Notes: generated by a model not told the origin, from the sequence alone. Counted from the stretch's first letter, positions 10,980-21,006 are shown. The stretch: 34,924 nucleotides of DNA from Comamonadaceae bacterium (GCA_027488115.1 JAIYCG010000019.1:1-34924); one strand, 5' to 3'. Numbers and translations: made by a program.

Positions 10980-11465
10980 ATGCCATCTTTTGACACAGTT
11001 TGCGAACCTAACATGGTTGAAGTAAAAAATGCGGTTGACACCACCTCCAAGGAAATCGCAACCCGCTTTGACTTCAAAGGCACTTCTGCAGCCATTGAAT
11101 TGAAGGACAAAGAAATTACTTTGTTTGGCGACGCTGATTTTCAACTCACTCAAATTGACGAAGTACTGCTGAACAAAATGGCCAAGCGAGGCGTGGATGT
11201 TCGCTTCTTAGACAAAGGCGACGTGCAAAAAATAGGCGGCGACAAAGTCAAGCAAGTTTTGAAAGTCCGCAACGGCATTGCCACTGAAGACAGCAAAAAA
11301 ATTCAGAAAGCCTTGAAGGAAAGCAAGCTGAAAGTTCAGGCCTCCATTCAAGGAGATGCCGTGCGCGTCTCGGGAGCAAAACGCGATGACTTACAAGCGG
11401 CCATGGCCTTGCTGCGAAAAGACATCACTGAAATTCCCATCAGCTTTAACAACTTCCGCGATTGA
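10980..11465 (+). CDS. yajQ: YajQ family nucleotide-binding protein
   Basis: A 161-residue UPF0234 protein. It begins with the family signature [20 protein letters not shown] and ends with the equally typical [11 protein letters not shown]. YajQ binds nucleotides, and in Xanthomonas and Pseudomonas members bind cyclic di-GMP and act with a transcription factor; whether this one does is unknown. Start at the ATG that gives the conserved MPSFD N-terminus. It is divergent from murB and followed by a strong terminator. Confidence 0.96.
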   Translation: MPSFDTVCEPNMVEVKNAVDTTSKEIATRFDFKGTSAAIELKDKEITLFGDADFQLTQIDEVLLNKMAKRGVDVRFLDKGDVQKIGGDKVKQVLKVRNGIATEDSKKIQKALKESKLKVQASIQGDAVRVSGAKRDDLQAAMALLRKDITEIPISFNNFRD

Positions 11466-11467
11466 TG

Positions 11468-11493
11468 AAAAAAGCGCCTGAAGGCGCTTTTTT
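11468..11493. terminator. Bidirectional Rho-independent terminator between yajQ and plsY
   Basis: Six A, then GCGCC, loop TGAA, GGCGC and six T form a symmetric hairpin with a T tract on either strand. It begins 3 bp after the yajQ stop and lies 22 bp before the plsY stop, so one element can end both convergent transcripts. Confidence 0.92.
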
Positions 11494-11514
11494 GCTTGGC
11501 TTGTCGAGGCTGAT

Positions 11515-12168
11515 TTATTCAGTTTTTTTGGCACCCAACTTAGATTCCGTGCCAGCTAGCAAACGGTTCAAATTGTCGCGGTGACGCCAAACCAACAAAA
11601 TTCCCATAGCACACAACAAACCAAAAACAGCGCCATTGAAACTCCACCACAAAGTATCGGCCGCCAAGGCGTAGTAAACGGGCGCTAAAACAGCAGCCAA
11701 CAACGCGGCGAGTGATGAATAACGAAAGTACCAAGCCACCCCGAGCCAAGTCAAAGCAACCGCAAGCCCCAAAATGGGGGACACACCCACCAAGACGCCC
11801 AAGGCTGTTGCGACACCTTTGCCACCTTGAAACTTGAAAAAGACAGGGTACAGGTGGCCCATAAAGGCTGCCAGACCAGCAGCGGCGGCTGTTCCTTCAG
11901 CCATGCCGAACGCTGCACCCAGGTTCAATATCCAAAAGACGGGAACCCAACCCTTCGCGGCATCACACAACAGGGTTAAAGCAGCCGCTTTTTTGTTACC
12001 TGATCGCAAAACATTGGTTGCGCCTGGGTTGTTACTTCCATAAGAGCGAGGGTCAGACAAGCCCATGAATTTGCTCACAATGACGGCAAAACTCAAAGAG
12101 CCAAGCAGGTAAGACAACGCCACCACACTGAGCGGGTTTTGCAAAACTTCCCTTAAATTTTCAGACAT
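11515..12168 (-). CDS. plsY: Glycerol-3-phosphate acyltransferase PlsY
   Basis: Inner-membrane enzyme that transfers an acyl group from acyl-phosphate to glycerol-3-phosphate, the first step of phospholipid synthesis. The 217-residue polytopic protein has the three PlsY motifs: SYLLGSLSFA near residues 19-28, GSNNPGATNVLR at about 44-55, and FQGGKGVATALG around residues 113-124. Hydrophobic segments fit five membrane helices. It lies 29 bp downstream of the aldo/keto reductase on the same strand and may be cotranscribed. Confidence 0.96.
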   Translation of the reverse strand: MSENLREVLQNPLSVVALSYLLGSLSFAVIVSKFMGLSDPRSYGSNNPGATNVLRSGNKKAAALTLLCDAAKGWVPVFWILNLGAAFGMAEGTAAAAGLAAFMGHLYPVFFKFQGGKGVATALGVLVGVSPILGLAVALTWLGVAWYFRYSSLAALLAAVLAPVYYALAADTLWWSFNGAVFGLLCAMGILLVWRHRDNLNRLLAGTESKLGAKKTE

Positions 12169-12197
12169 CTGGTTCTCGCGTCAAATTGAAATGAAGG

Positions 12198-13253
12198 TCA
12201 TGTTGCCGGATCGCGGTGAACCAAACGAATGGCGTCAATCGCAGCCAACACCTCAGCCGACAATTCTGTGCCCCAAGCCTTCACGTCTTCTTCAAGCTGC
12301 GCGACTGAAGTGACACCAATGATGGTACTTGCAACGGACCACCGTGTGTAGCAAAACGCCAATGCCATTTGAGTGGGCGTCATGCCATTGTCGCGAGCGA
12401 GCTGGTTGTACAAACGCGCTGCATCAAGTGTTGTTTGTCGGGCCCATCGCTGTTTTCGCATCGACTCGTATTTGGCCAAACGACCAGCGGGCGCACCATC
12501 GCCTAATCCAGATTGATCGTATTTGCCTGTCAATGAGCCAAAGCCCAACGGCGAATAAGCCAGCAAAGAGCCGCTCAAGCGATGGCATGTTTCATCCATT
12601 GCATTGTCAAAGCTGCGATTGACCAAACAATAGGGATTTTGAACTGTCATGACACGGGGCAAACCATGTTGCTCCGCCAAACGAATGAATTCATGAGTGC
12701 CGTAGGGCGTTTCATTGGAAAGACCAATGTAGCGAACTTTGCCAGCTTTGACCAACTTGGCCATGGCCTCGAGTTGTTCATGAAGTGAGGTTTCAATGGC
12801 GGCTTTGGCAGGGTCAAAATACATCAAGCCAAAAGCAGGCACATGCCGCTCTGGCCAGTGAATTTGATAGAGATCGATCACATCAGTTTTCAAACGCTTG
12901 AGACTGGCATCGCAAGAATTCAAAATGTCTTGTGTAGTCATGCCGCTGCCTTCGCGAATCCAGGGCATGCCCCTTGAAGGGCCCGCTACCTTGGTGGCCA
13001 AAACCACTTTTTGTCGTGCGCCAGGGTTGTTTGCAAACCAGTTACCCAAGATACGTTCAGTCGAGCCACAGGTCTCAGCTTTGGCGGGTACCGAATACAT
13101 TTCAGCCGTATCCAAGAAGTTGATACCCAGCGCCAATGAACGGTCCAAAATTTGGTGTGCTTCATTTTCTGCAACTTGCTCGCCAAAGGTCATGGTACCC
13201 AAGCAGATGGGCGTTACTTGTAGGTCTGACGTACCCAGAGTGATTTTTTTCAT
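12198..13253 (-). CDS. Aldo/keto reductase, Tas-like
   Basis: A 351-residue NADPH-dependent oxidoreductase of the aldo/keto reductase family. The catalytic tetrad is visible as D48 and Y53 (FLDTAEMY), K88 (LATKV) and H132 (YQIHWP). GKVRYIGLSNE and AYSPLGFGSLTGKY match the E. coli Tas/YajO subgroup, which has long inserts and a length near 346. The physiological substrate is not known; Tas complements tyrosine auxotrophy in E. coli only in special strains. It lies 95 bp downstream of the acyl-CoA synthetase on the same strand. Confidence 0.92.
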   Translation of the reverse strand: MKKITLGTSDLQVTPICLGTMTFGEQVAENEAHQILDRSLALGINFLDTAEMYSVPAKAETCGSTERILGNWFANNPGARQKVVLATKVAGPSRGMPWIREGSGMTTQDILNSCDASLKRLKTDVIDLYQIHWPERHVPAFGLMYFDPAKAAIETSLHEQLEAMAKLVKAGKVRYIGLSNETPYGTHEFIRLAEQHGLPRVMTVQNPYCLVNRSFDNAMDETCHRLSGSLLAYSPLGFGSLTGKYDQSGLGDGAPAGRLAKYESMRKQRWARQTTLDAARLYNQLARDNGMTPTQMALAFCYTRWSVASTIIGVTSVAQLEEDVKAWGTELSAEVLAAIDAIRLVHRDPAT

Positions 13254-13348
13254 CTTGAATTGAAACAGTTGGTAAAAGTGAATTGAGACCGAGTGTAAAA
13301 CTTATTTGAGAGGGCTTTATTGGCCCAGAACTGGACGATGACTGAAAG

Positions 13349-15103
13349 TCACACCCCACTGCGCTTGGCAGCTCTCTCTTCTTCTTGCAAACGCAAGAGT
13401 CGCCGTTGCACCTTGCCTGTAGTGGTCATGGGCAATTGTTCGATGAATTCGATTTCTTTGGGGTACTCATACGGCGCCAACAAACCGCGCACATGCCGTT
13501 GCAAATCTTCAATCACTTGCAATTCAAAAGCCTGCGCATCCTGAGCCTCGAACCTTTGTGACAAAAATTCTGGCGACAGAACCACATAAGCTTTGACCAA
13601 TGCACCCCGATCGACATCCGGTTTGGGGACCACCGCCGCGTTGACCACAGCGGGATGTTTGACCAGACAATTTTCAATCTCCCCGGGACCAATGCGATAA
13701 CCTGCGGCCTTGAACATGTCGTCTGTGCGACCTTGATACCAAAGGTAGCCGTCTTCATCTTGTGTGGCCACGTCGCCAGTACGACACCAATCGCCTGTGT
13801 ATTTGGCACGCGTTGCCAATGGATTTTTCCAATAGCCCAAAAAGAAAACAGGATCTAGGTGTCCATGGCGGTCGTACCGGTTGACAGCCACCTCTCCTGG
13901 CACGCCAGGCTTACAAAGATGGCCATGCTCATCAATCACTGCCACTTGGTGACCAGGGTAACCGCGCCCCATGCTGCCTGCTTTGGACGGCCAAAAAACT
14001 TGGCAATTGCCCACCACGTAATTAATTTCAGTTTGGCCAAACATTTCGTTCACCACCACACCCAACTGGTCGCGGCAGTAAGCAAATACGGCATCGCCCA
14101 CGGCTTCTCCAGCACTCATCAGACCTTTCAAGACAATCTTGTAATGTTGACCCGGATGCGCTTGCGCCTTCATCATGGCTTTTAACGCAGTGGGAAATAA
14201 AAAACTGTGCGTGATGCTATGGGTATGCAAAATTTCAAATGCCACATCAGGACTGAAGCGCCCCTTGTAAGCCACGATGGGTCTGCCAAAATAAAGCGAA
14301 GGCAACAAGGCGTCCATCAAGCCGCCAGTCCAAGCCCAATCTGCGGGCGACCAAAAAACAGCATCAGAGCCGGTTGGCAAAGAATTTTTGGATGGGGTGA
14401 CAAGAGATTCTGCGCTGGGATCAAAGCCAAACCAATTTTGACTGCAAACAAAACCTGTCAAATTACCAATCAAAGCCCGATGCGGAATCAGTGCCCCTTT
14501 CGGGTTTCCTGTAGTGCCGCTGGTGTAGATCAAAATGGCCGGGTCATCTGCTTTGGTTTGAACAGGTTTGAATTCAGAGTTGGCTGACTTTTTGTGATGG
14601 GCTGTGTTCACCACTTTGGCGACATTCACCACCCATTTCAGGCCGGGGCATTCTTTCTTGATATTCTCCAAAATAGGAGCAGATATTTCATCGCACAAGG
14701 CCACAGAAGCACCGCTGTCTACCACCCGAAAGGCCAGCGCCTCGGGTCCAAACAACATCGAGAGCGGCATCGCAACTGCACCCATTTGCAATACGGCCAT
14801 GTAGGCCGCAGCTGTCTCAAATCGCTGTGGCATGACGATGGCCACTCGGTCTCCCCTCTCAACACCTGATGCCCGTAGCTTTTGGCTCAGCAAGTTGGCG
14901 GCCACCTGCAATTGCGCATAAGACCAAGTCTGGGGCGCCTGACCGCCCGACTGGTGCTCCAAAATAGCCGTTGCATGCTTGTACTTTGCCGCGCGGGCCC
15001 AACGGCCGCAACAAACCTCTGCCATGTTAAAAACGGCAGGGACCAGCCAAGCAAATTGGCGATGAACCGTCTCGTAAGCGTCGTTCGGGTGACTGACACG
15101 CAT
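13349..15103 (-). CDS. AMP-dependent acyl-CoA synthetase, medium-chain (ACSM)-like
   Basis: A 584-residue adenylate-forming enzyme that activates a carboxylic acid to its acyl-CoA via acyl-AMP. The P-loop-like core YTSGTTGNPKGA is central, followed by the MFGQTE segment (A5), TGD (A7), the hinge GRTDDMFKAAGYRIGPGEIE (A8) and the C-terminal catalytic lysine in TTGKVQRR (A10). The overall pattern resembles acetyl-/medium-chain acyl-CoA synthetases rather than FadD; substrate cannot be read from sequence. The ATG at 15103 has a perfect AAGGAGG Shine-Dalgarno 6 bp upstream, which fixes the start. It is divergent from a hydrolase gene 26 bp away. Confidence 0.9.
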   Translation of the reverse strand: MRVSHPNDAYETVHRQFAWLVPAVFNMAEVCCGRWARAAKYKHATAILEHQSGGQAPQTWSYAQLQVAANLLSQKLRASGVERGDRVAIVMPQRFETAAAYMAVLQMGAVAMPLSMLFGPEALAFRVVDSGASVALCDEISAPILENIKKECPGLKWVVNVAKVVNTAHHKKSANSEFKPVQTKADDPAILIYTSGTTGNPKGALIPHRALIGNLTGFVCSQNWFGFDPSAESLVTPSKNSLPTGSDAVFWSPADWAWTGGLMDALLPSLYFGRPIVAYKGRFSPDVAFEILHTHSITHSFLFPTALKAMMKAQAHPGQHYKIVLKGLMSAGEAVGDAVFAYCRDQLGVVVNEMFGQTEINYVVGNCQVFWPSKAGSMGRGYPGHQVAVIDEHGHLCKPGVPGEVAVNRYDRHGHLDPVFFLGYWKNPLATRAKYTGDWCRTGDVATQDEDGYLWYQGRTDDMFKAAGYRIGPGEIENCLVKHPAVVNAAVVPKPDVDRGALVKAYVVLSPEFLSQRFEAQDAQAFELQVIEDLQRHVRGLLAPYEYPKEIEFIEQLPMTTTGKVQRRLLRLQEEERAAKRSGV

Positions 15104-15109
15104 TCCTTG

Positions 15110-15116
15110 CCTCCTT
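15110..15116 (-). promoter_or_regulatory. Strong Shine-Dalgarno of the acyl-CoA synthetase
   Basis: AAGGAGG on the minus strand, 6 bp before the ATG at 15103. It occupies much of the 26-bp divergent gap and settles the start of that gene. Confidence 0.85.
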
Positions 15117-15129
15117 ATGATCTCGCAGT

Positions 15130-16047
15130 ATGTACCAAGTTAAACGCCACTCTACTAGCCATTTTGTCCCTTTGCGCGGACATCAATACCATGTTCGGGA
15201 ATGGGGCAACCCTCAATCTAGCTTGCCTCCTTTGGTTTTGGCCCACGGCTGGATGGATGTGGCGGCCTCTTGGCAATTCATGGTGGATTCTTTCAGCGAG
15301 GCGTTTTTTCAAAGCCGCCGCATTCTGGCGGCCGACTGGCGCGGCTATGGCCTGACCACCGGACCCGCCACCGACAGCTATTGGCTGCCCGACTATTTGG
15401 GCGATTTGGACGCCCTGCTCTTTCAACTGTGCTCTGAACAAAACATCGACCTGGTGGGTCACAGCATGGGCGGCAATGTGGTCATGATGTATTCAGGCGC
15501 CCGCCCCGATCGAATTAGACGCTTGGTCAACTTAGAAGGCTTTGGCATGGCGACTACCCGCCCTTCTCAAGCCCCTGGCCGCTTGGGTCAATGGTTGGAC
15601 GAGCTTCAATCATACAAAAAAGGCGAGTTGGACCTGAAACCCTACCCAGATGCGGCGGCTGTAGCCCAGAGGCTCATGAAAACCAACCAACGCTTGTCCT
15701 TGGACCATGCCGAATGGCTGGCCCAGCATTGGGCGCAGGCTGATTCGCAAGGTGAATGGCGTATCCTGGGGGATGCTGCCCACAAGGTGGTTAACCCCTA
15801 CCTTTACCGCGTGGATGAAGTGCTTGAAATTTACAAAAGAATCAAAGCACCGACCTTGGTGGTAGAAGCCTCAGACGACTCCTTGACACAATGGTGGAAG
15901 GGGAAATTCACTTTAGATGAGTTTCATGAACGCCTTCAATCTGTGGCAGATTTGAAAATAGCCACTCTGCAAGATGCGGGGCACATGCTGCACCATGACC
16001 AAGCCGGGGCATTGGCCCAACTTCTAGAGGACTTTTTGGCCTGTTAG
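15130..16047 (+). CDS. Alpha/beta hydrolase
   Basis: A 305-residue serine hydrolase without signal peptide, so probably cytoplasmic. The oxyanion region is LAHGWMD (37-43), the nucleophile elbow GHSMGG places the serine at 112, an acid is likely in VVEASDDS, and the catalytic histidine is H285 in DAGHMLHHDQ. Substrate is unknown; esterase, thioesterase or epoxide-hydrolase-like roles are all possible. Its start codon is 26 bp from that of the divergent acyl-CoA synthetase, hinting at shared control and possibly related substrates, which is inference only. Confidence 0.88.
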   Translation: MYQVKRHSTSHFVPLRGHQYHVREWGNPQSSLPPLVLAHGWMDVAASWQFMVDSFSEAFFQSRRILAADWRGYGLTTGPATDSYWLPDYLGDLDALLFQLCSEQNIDLVGHSMGGNVVMMYSGARPDRIRRLVNLEGFGMATTRPSQAPGRLGQWLDELQSYKKGELDLKPYPDAAAVAQRLMKTNQRLSLDHAEWLAQHWAQADSQGEWRILGDAAHKVVNPYLYRVDEVLEIYKRIKAPTLVVEASDDSLTQWWKGKFTLDEFHERLQSVADLKIATLQDAGHMLHHDQAGALAQLLEDFLAC

Positions 16048-16110
16048 GCATCCCAATTGCCCTCTAAGCATGAGAAAATCCCTTCTTTATAGATTCGGAC
16101 ACCCCATCTC

Positions 16111-17215
16111 ATGGACGCAGAACACATCAATCAAATTGGCGCGAAATTAGCCGACCTGGCCGCCCGCACCGAAGACTTACGGAGGTATCTTTGACTACGA
16201 TGCCAAATCTGAACGTCTAAGAACTGTCAACGCATCGCTTGAAGATCCCACGGTCTGGAACGACCCCAAGAAAGCCCAAGAGTTGGGCAAAGAGAAAAAA
16301 GCCCTTGATGGCGTTGTTGTCACACTCAACTCACTGACTTCAGAGCTGTCTGACAACAGCGAGTTGTTTGAAATGAGCAAGGCAGAGGGCGACGACGCAG
16401 GCTTGCTCACCATTGAAGTAGAAGGCAACAAGCTGTCTGCCATTGTGGAGCAGCTCGAATTCAGGCGCATGTTCAACAATGAAGCCGATTCTTGCAATGC
16501 CTTTGTCGACATTCAAGCAGGTGCAGGCGGCACAGAAGCTTGCGATTGGGCCAGCATGCTCATGCGGCAGTACTTGAAATACGCTGAACGCAAAGGTTTC
16601 AAGGTCACCGTAGAAGATGAGTCTGCCGGTGATGTTGCGGGCATCAAAGGCGCAACGCTCAAATTTGAGGGTGACTACGCCTTTGGCTTGATGCGCACCG
16701 AAACAGGCGTGCACCGATTGGTTAGAAAGTCGCCTTTCGATTCATCGGGCGGTCGCCACACCAGCTTTGCCAGTATTTTTGTTTACCCTGAAGTCGATGA
16801 CTCCATTGAAATTGACATCAACCCTGCCGACGTTCGAACAGACACTTTTCGAGCAAGTGGTGCAGGTGGTCAGCACATTAACAAAACCGATTCTGCAGTT
16901 CGCTTGACGCACATCCCCACAGGCATAGTGGTCCAGTGCCAAGACGGCCGAAGCCAGCACAGCAACCGAGATGTGGCATGGAAACGTTTGCGCTCGCGCT
17001 TGTACGATTTCGAAATGCGCAAACGCATGGAAGCCCAACAAAAATTGGAAGACACCAAAACCGATGTGGGTTGGGGTCATCAAATTCGCAGTTATGTGCT
17101 CGATCAAAGTCGCATCAAAGATTTACGCACCAACGTTGAAATCTCTAACACTCAAAAAGTATTGGACGGCGACTTGGACGCATTCATTGAAGCCTCGCTC
17201 AAACAAGGTGTTTGA
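16111..17215 (+). CDS. prfB: Peptide chain release factor 2, programmed +1 frameshift
   Basis: Terminates translation at UGA and UAA. The gene reads from the ATG at 16111 for 27 codons to CTT followed by in-frame TGA (16192-16194). A +1 shift at CTTTGAC continues in the frame starting at GAC 16193, giving about 367 residues, the normal RF2 length. Downstream are the stop-recognition motif SPF ([10 protein letters not shown]) and the peptidyl hydrolysis motif GGQ ([17 protein letters not shown]). The frameshift makes RF2 synthesis self-regulating: scarce RF2 favours the shift. A simple reading of the second frame alone would mis-start at 16283 and lose about 60 residues. pepN begins about 50 bp downstream. 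Confidence 0.98.
16181..16195 (+). promoter_or_regulatory. RF2 programmed +1 frameshift site
   Basis: An internal Shine-Dalgarno-like GGAGG (16181-16185) is followed three bases later by CTT TGA C (16189-16195). This matches the known prfB element, in which the SD-like sequence pairs with 16S rRNA and the slippery CTT codon moves +1 across the UGA stop. Confidence 0.97.
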
Positions 17216-17266
17216 AAGCGCAAGCCTTGCCAGCGCTTCAACCCAACCCATGGAGATTTTTTTGTG

Positions 17267-19984
17267 ATGCTTGAAGAACAATCAAAAACAATTCAGCGTG
17301 TTGATTACACAGCGCCTGCGTTTTGGATCGATACCGTTGATCTCACATTTGACTTAGACCCCGCCAAAACGCGCGTCCTCAACAAAATGCGCATGCGTCG
17401 TAACCCCGATGTCGCTGCACAAGCATTGCGACTGGATGGTGAAGAATTGAACTTGGCCCGCGTCATGGTCAATGGAGCAGGCACCTCCTTCAAAATGGAT
17501 GGCAACCAACTCGTCATTGAAAATTTACCTGAAGGCATCGATGCCTTTGACTTGGAAATTTTCACTACCTGCAACCCCTCTAAAAACACGCAATTGTCTG
17601 GCTTGTATGTCAGCAATGAATCCTTCTTCACGCAATGTGAAGCAGAGGGGTTTCGGCGCATCACCTATTTCTTGGATCGCCCCGATGTCATGGCCAGCTA
17701 CACCGTGACTTTGCGAGCCGATGCGAAGCAATACCCCGTGCTTTTATCCAACGGCAATTTAATGGAAGAAGGTCCGCTGGAAGAAGGCCGTCACTTCGCC
17801 AAATGGACTGACCCTCACAAAAAGCCCTGCTACCTGTTTGCCTTGGTTGCTGGCAAATTGGTGGCGCGAGAACAACGCATTGTTTCTCGCTCAGGCAAAG
17901 AACATTTATTGCAGGTTTTTGTTCGGCCTGGCGATTTGGACAAAACCGAACACGCCATGAACTCCCTCATGGCCAGCGTGGCTTGGGATGAAGCCCGTTT
18001 CGGTCTGCCACTTGACCTTGAACGCTTCATGATTGTGGCCACCAGCGACTTCAACATGGGCGCTATGGAAAACAAAGGCCTGAATATTTTCAATACAAAG
18101 TATGTGCTGGCCAATCCTGCCACAGCAACCGACGCTGACTACGCCAACATTGAAAGCGTCGTTGGCCATGAGTATTTTCACAATTGGACAGGCAATCGAA
18201 TCACGTGCCGAGATTGGTTCCAGCTTTCCCTCAAAGAAGGTTTGACTGTTTTCCGTGACCAAGAGTTCAGTCAAGACATGGCTGGCGTGCAAAGTGCACG
18301 CGCAGTCAAGCGCATTGAAGATGTTCGTGTGCTTAGAACTGTTCAGTTCCCTGAAGATGCAGGCCCCATGGCACATCCTGTCAGACCCGACAGCTACGTT
18401 GAAATCAACAACTTCTACACCGTCACCATTTATGAAAAAGGCGCTGAAGTTGTGCGCATGATGCAGACCTTGGTCAGCGCACCTGATGACGAAGAAGGCA
18501 AACAAGGATTTGCCAAAGGTATGGCGCTTTACTTTGAGCGGCATGATGGTCAAGCAGTCACTTGCGACGATTTTGCACAGGCTATCGCTGATGCCAATCC
18601 GAATTCACCTTTGGCGCAACTGCTTCCGCAATTCAAACGCTGGTATAGCCAAGCTGGAACACCTAGGTTGTTGGCAGAGGGTACCTACAACATAGACGCT
18701 CAAACTTTCACACTTACTTTGTCTCAGTCATGTGCCGCCACAGCAGATCAGGCCCACAAGGAAGCTTTTGTCATTCCCGTTACAGTGGGGCTGCTTGACT
18801 CAGCCGGCCGCCCTATGGCCATTCAGCTGCAAGGCGAAGTTCAATCTCCAAATATCAAATTCAGTCAAACTTTGGTGCTGAGTGAAGCCTCAAAATCGTT
18901 TGTATTTGAAAATATAGCCTCGGCTCCCACCCCGTCGGTCTTGCGAAATTTCAGTGCCCCTGTCAATCTAGATTGCGAGCTCACAGAAGACCAATGGCTG
19001 ACACTGCTGGCCAATGACACCGATGCATTCAATCGCTGGGAAGCAGGCCAGAGATTGGCTGTACAGGCTGCTTTGCGTTTCATTCGGGGACAGCACAATC
19101 CCCAAACTGAGGCTGTTTTAGGCAAAGATTATCTGCAAGCCATGCGCTTGGTTTTAAACCATCCCGATCTAGACTCAGCCTTCAAAGAGTTGGTACTCAC
19201 CCTACCTTCAGAAACCTATATCTCGGAGCAACTTGAGTCTGTAGACCCACAGCAAGTGCATGCTGTGCGGGAGGCCATGAAGCTTCAGTTGGCGCTGTCC
19301 TTACAGTCAGACTGGCAAACTTGTTATGAGCTCAATCGAGTCACAGGCGCTTACTCGCCCGACGCCACCTCAAGTGCCAAACGCGCTTTGTCGGGCATGG
19401 CTTTAAGCATGCTGTGCTTGGCAGCCGTCCGCGAAGGCACTTCTATTTGGCCGGGCAAAGCTATGCAAGCGTTCAAAGATGCTCACAATATGACGGACCG
19501 CTTCAACGCCCTCATTGCCTTAGTGGGCAGTGGTCACGAGTTGGCTTCCCAAGCCTTGGCATTGTTCCATTCGTTGTTCAAGAACGAGGCCTTGGTGATC
19601 GACAAATGGTTTGGCCTACAAGCCAGCGCGCCTGATCGCGATGGTCACATTTTGCCCATCGTGCGTCAACTCATGCACCATCCCGATTTCAACCTGCGCA
19701 ACCCCAACCGAGCGCGCAGTTTGATTTTCAGTTATTGCAGCGCCAATCCAGGCGGATTCCATCGAAGCGATGCGGCAGGCTATGTCTACTGGAGTGAGCG
19801 CGTCCTAGAACTTGATGCCATCAACCCGCAGGTGGCTGCGCGCCTGGCCCGCGCCTTAGATCGTTGGAAAAAATTAGCAGAGCCTTATCGCCAAGCTGCC
19901 AAGGCCGCCATCGAACGCGTTGCCGCAAAATCAGACCTCAGCAACGATGTGCGAGAAGTTGTCACGCGCGCTTTGGCCGAATAA
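17267..19984 (+). CDS. pepN: Aminopeptidase N (M1 metallopeptidase)
   Basis: Broad-specificity zinc aminopeptidase that finishes peptide breakdown in the cytoplasm. The product of about 905 residues has the substrate-binding GAMEN motif near residue 265 and the zinc site HEYFH near 301-305, with the second glutamate in LKEGLTVFRDQE 19 residues later, as in E. coli PepN. The long helical C-terminal domain is complete. A GGAG Shine-Dalgarno at 17252-17255 serves either GTG at 17264 or ATG at 17267; the latter is used here. It follows prfB closely and precedes fbp by 14 bp. Confidence 0.97.
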   Translation: MLEEQSKTIQRVDYTAPAFWIDTVDLTFDLDPAKTRVLNKMRMRRNPDVAAQALRLDGEELNLARVMVNGAGTSFKMDGNQLVIENLPEGIDAFDLEIFTTCNPSKNTQLSGLYVSNESFFTQCEAEGFRRITYFLDRPDVMASYTVTLRADAKQYPVLLSNGNLMEEGPLEEGRHFAKWTDPHKKPCYLFALVAGKLVAREQRIVSRSGKEHLLQVFVRPGDLDKTEHAMNSLMASVAWDEARFGLPLDLERFMIVATSDFNMGAMENKGLNIFNTKYVLANPATATDADYANIESVVGHEYFHNWTGNRITCRDWFQLSLKEGLTVFRDQEFSQDMAGVQSARAVKRIEDVRVLRTVQFPEDAGPMAHPVRPDSYVEINNFYTVTIYEKGAEVVRMMQTLVSAPDDEEGKQGFAKGMALYFERHDGQAVTCDDFAQAIADANPNSPLAQLLPQFKRWYSQAGTPRLLAEGTYNIDAQTFTLTLSQSCAATADQAHKEAFVIPVTVGLLDSAGRPMAIQLQGEVQSPNIKFSQTLVLSEASKSFVFENIASAPTPSVLRNFSAPVNLDCELTEDQWLTLLANDTDAFNRWEAGQRLAVQAALRFIRGQHNPQTEAVLGKDYLQAMRLVLNHPDLDSAFKELVLTLPSETYISEQLESVDPQQVHAVREAMKLQLALSLQSDWQTCYELNRVTGAYSPDATSSAKRALSGMALSMLCLAAVREGTSIWPGKAMQAFKDAHNMTDRFNALIALVGSGHELASQALALFHSLFKNEALVIDKWFGLQASAPDRDGHILPIVRQLMHHPDFNLRNPNRARSLIFSYCSANPGGFHRSDAAGYVYWSERVLELDAINPQVAARLARALDRWKKLAEPYRQAAKAAIERVAAKSDLSNDVREVVTRALAE

Positions 19985-19998
19985 ACCTGGAGAAATAA

Positions 19999-21006
19999 AT
20001 GACCCAGAAAATATCACTGTCTCGCTATTTGGTTGAGCAACAACGCAGCAAAGGACGCATCCCCGCACAACTTCGCCTCTTGTTGGAAGTGGTTGCGCGG
20101 GCCTGCAAAAGCATCAGCCACGCTGTCAACAAGGGCGCTCTAGGAGGCGTTTTGGGCAGCGCTGACATCGAAAATGTGCAGGGCGAAATTCAAAAAAAAT
20201 TGGACATCATTGCCAATGAAGTTTTGATTGAAGCCAATGAATGGGGTGGTCATTTAGCGGCCATGGCCTCAGAAGAAATGGAATCCATTCACTTGGTACC
20301 CAACCGTTATCCGCAAGGCGAATACCTGCTGCTTTTTGACCCCTTAGACGGCTCCAGCAACATTGATGTCAATGTGAGCATTGGCACCATCTTCAGCGTT
20401 CTGCAAAAACCAGAAGGGAGCGAAGGCATCACTGAAAATGAATTTCTGCAATCGGGTAGCCAGCAGGTTGCAGCTGGCTATTGCGTTTACGGCCCACAAA
20501 CTACATTGGTTCTCACAGTTGGCGATGGCGTGGCGATGTTTACATTGGACAGAGAGCAAGGCTCTTTTGTTTTAACGCAAGAGAACATCAAGGTCCCACA
20601 AGACACTCAAGAATTTGCCATCAACATGAGTAACATGCGCCACTGGGATGCCCCCGTCAAACGTTATGTTGACGAGTGCTTGCTCGGCAAGGAAGGGGTG
20701 CGGGGCAAAGATTTCAATATGCGCTGGATTGCCAGTATGGTGGCCGATGTTCACCGCATCCTCACACGAGGCGGTATTTTCATGTACCCCTGGGACAAAC
20801 GAGAGCCTCACAAAGCTGGCAAGTTGCGTTTGATGTACGAAGCCAACCCCATGAGTTGGTTGATCGAGCAGGCGGGCGGCGCATCGACCAATGGCAGGGA
20901 ACGAATTCTAGACATTCAACCCCAGCAATTGCACGAGCGAGTCAGCGTCATTCTGGGCTCTAAAAAAGAAGTGGAGCGCGTCACGCGCTATCACTTGGAG
21001 ACATGA
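19999..21006 (+). CDS. fbp: Fructose-1,6-bisphosphatase, class 1
   Basis: Hydrolyses fructose-1,6-bisphosphate to fructose-6-phosphate in gluconeogenesis (or a Calvin cycle if present). The 335-residue product has the metal site [12 protein letters not shown] and the substrate region [10 protein letters not shown] and [14 protein letters not shown] ribosome site at 19988-19991 supports the ATG at 19999. It sits 14 bp after pepN, a common pairing in Burkholderiales, and its stop codon overlaps the next start by 4 bp (ATGA). Confidence 0.97.
   Translation: MTQKISLSRYLVEQQRSKGRIPAQLRLLLEVVARACKSISHAVNKGALGGVLGSADIENVQGEIQKKLDIIANEVLIEANEWGGHLAAMASEEMESIHLVPNRYPQGEYLLLFDPLDGSSNIDVNVSIGTIFSVLQKPEGSEGITENEFLQSGSQQVAAGYCVYGPQTTLVLTVGDGVAMFTLDREQGSFVLTQENIKVPQDTQEFAINMSNMRHWDAPVKRYVDECLLGKEGVRGKDFNMRWIASMVADVHRILTRGGIFMYPWDKREPHKAGKLRLMYEANPMSWLIEQAGGASTNGRERILDIQPQQLHERVSVILGSKKEVERVTRYHLET

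Noticed and set aside
10940..11110. In-frame upstream extension of murB (57 residues)
   Set aside because: It is antisense to the start of yajQ; the MurB family start fits the ATG at 10939.
17906..18553. 215-codon open frame antisense to pepN
   Set aside because: Composition follows the pepN codons, and there is no recognisable domain or ribosome site.
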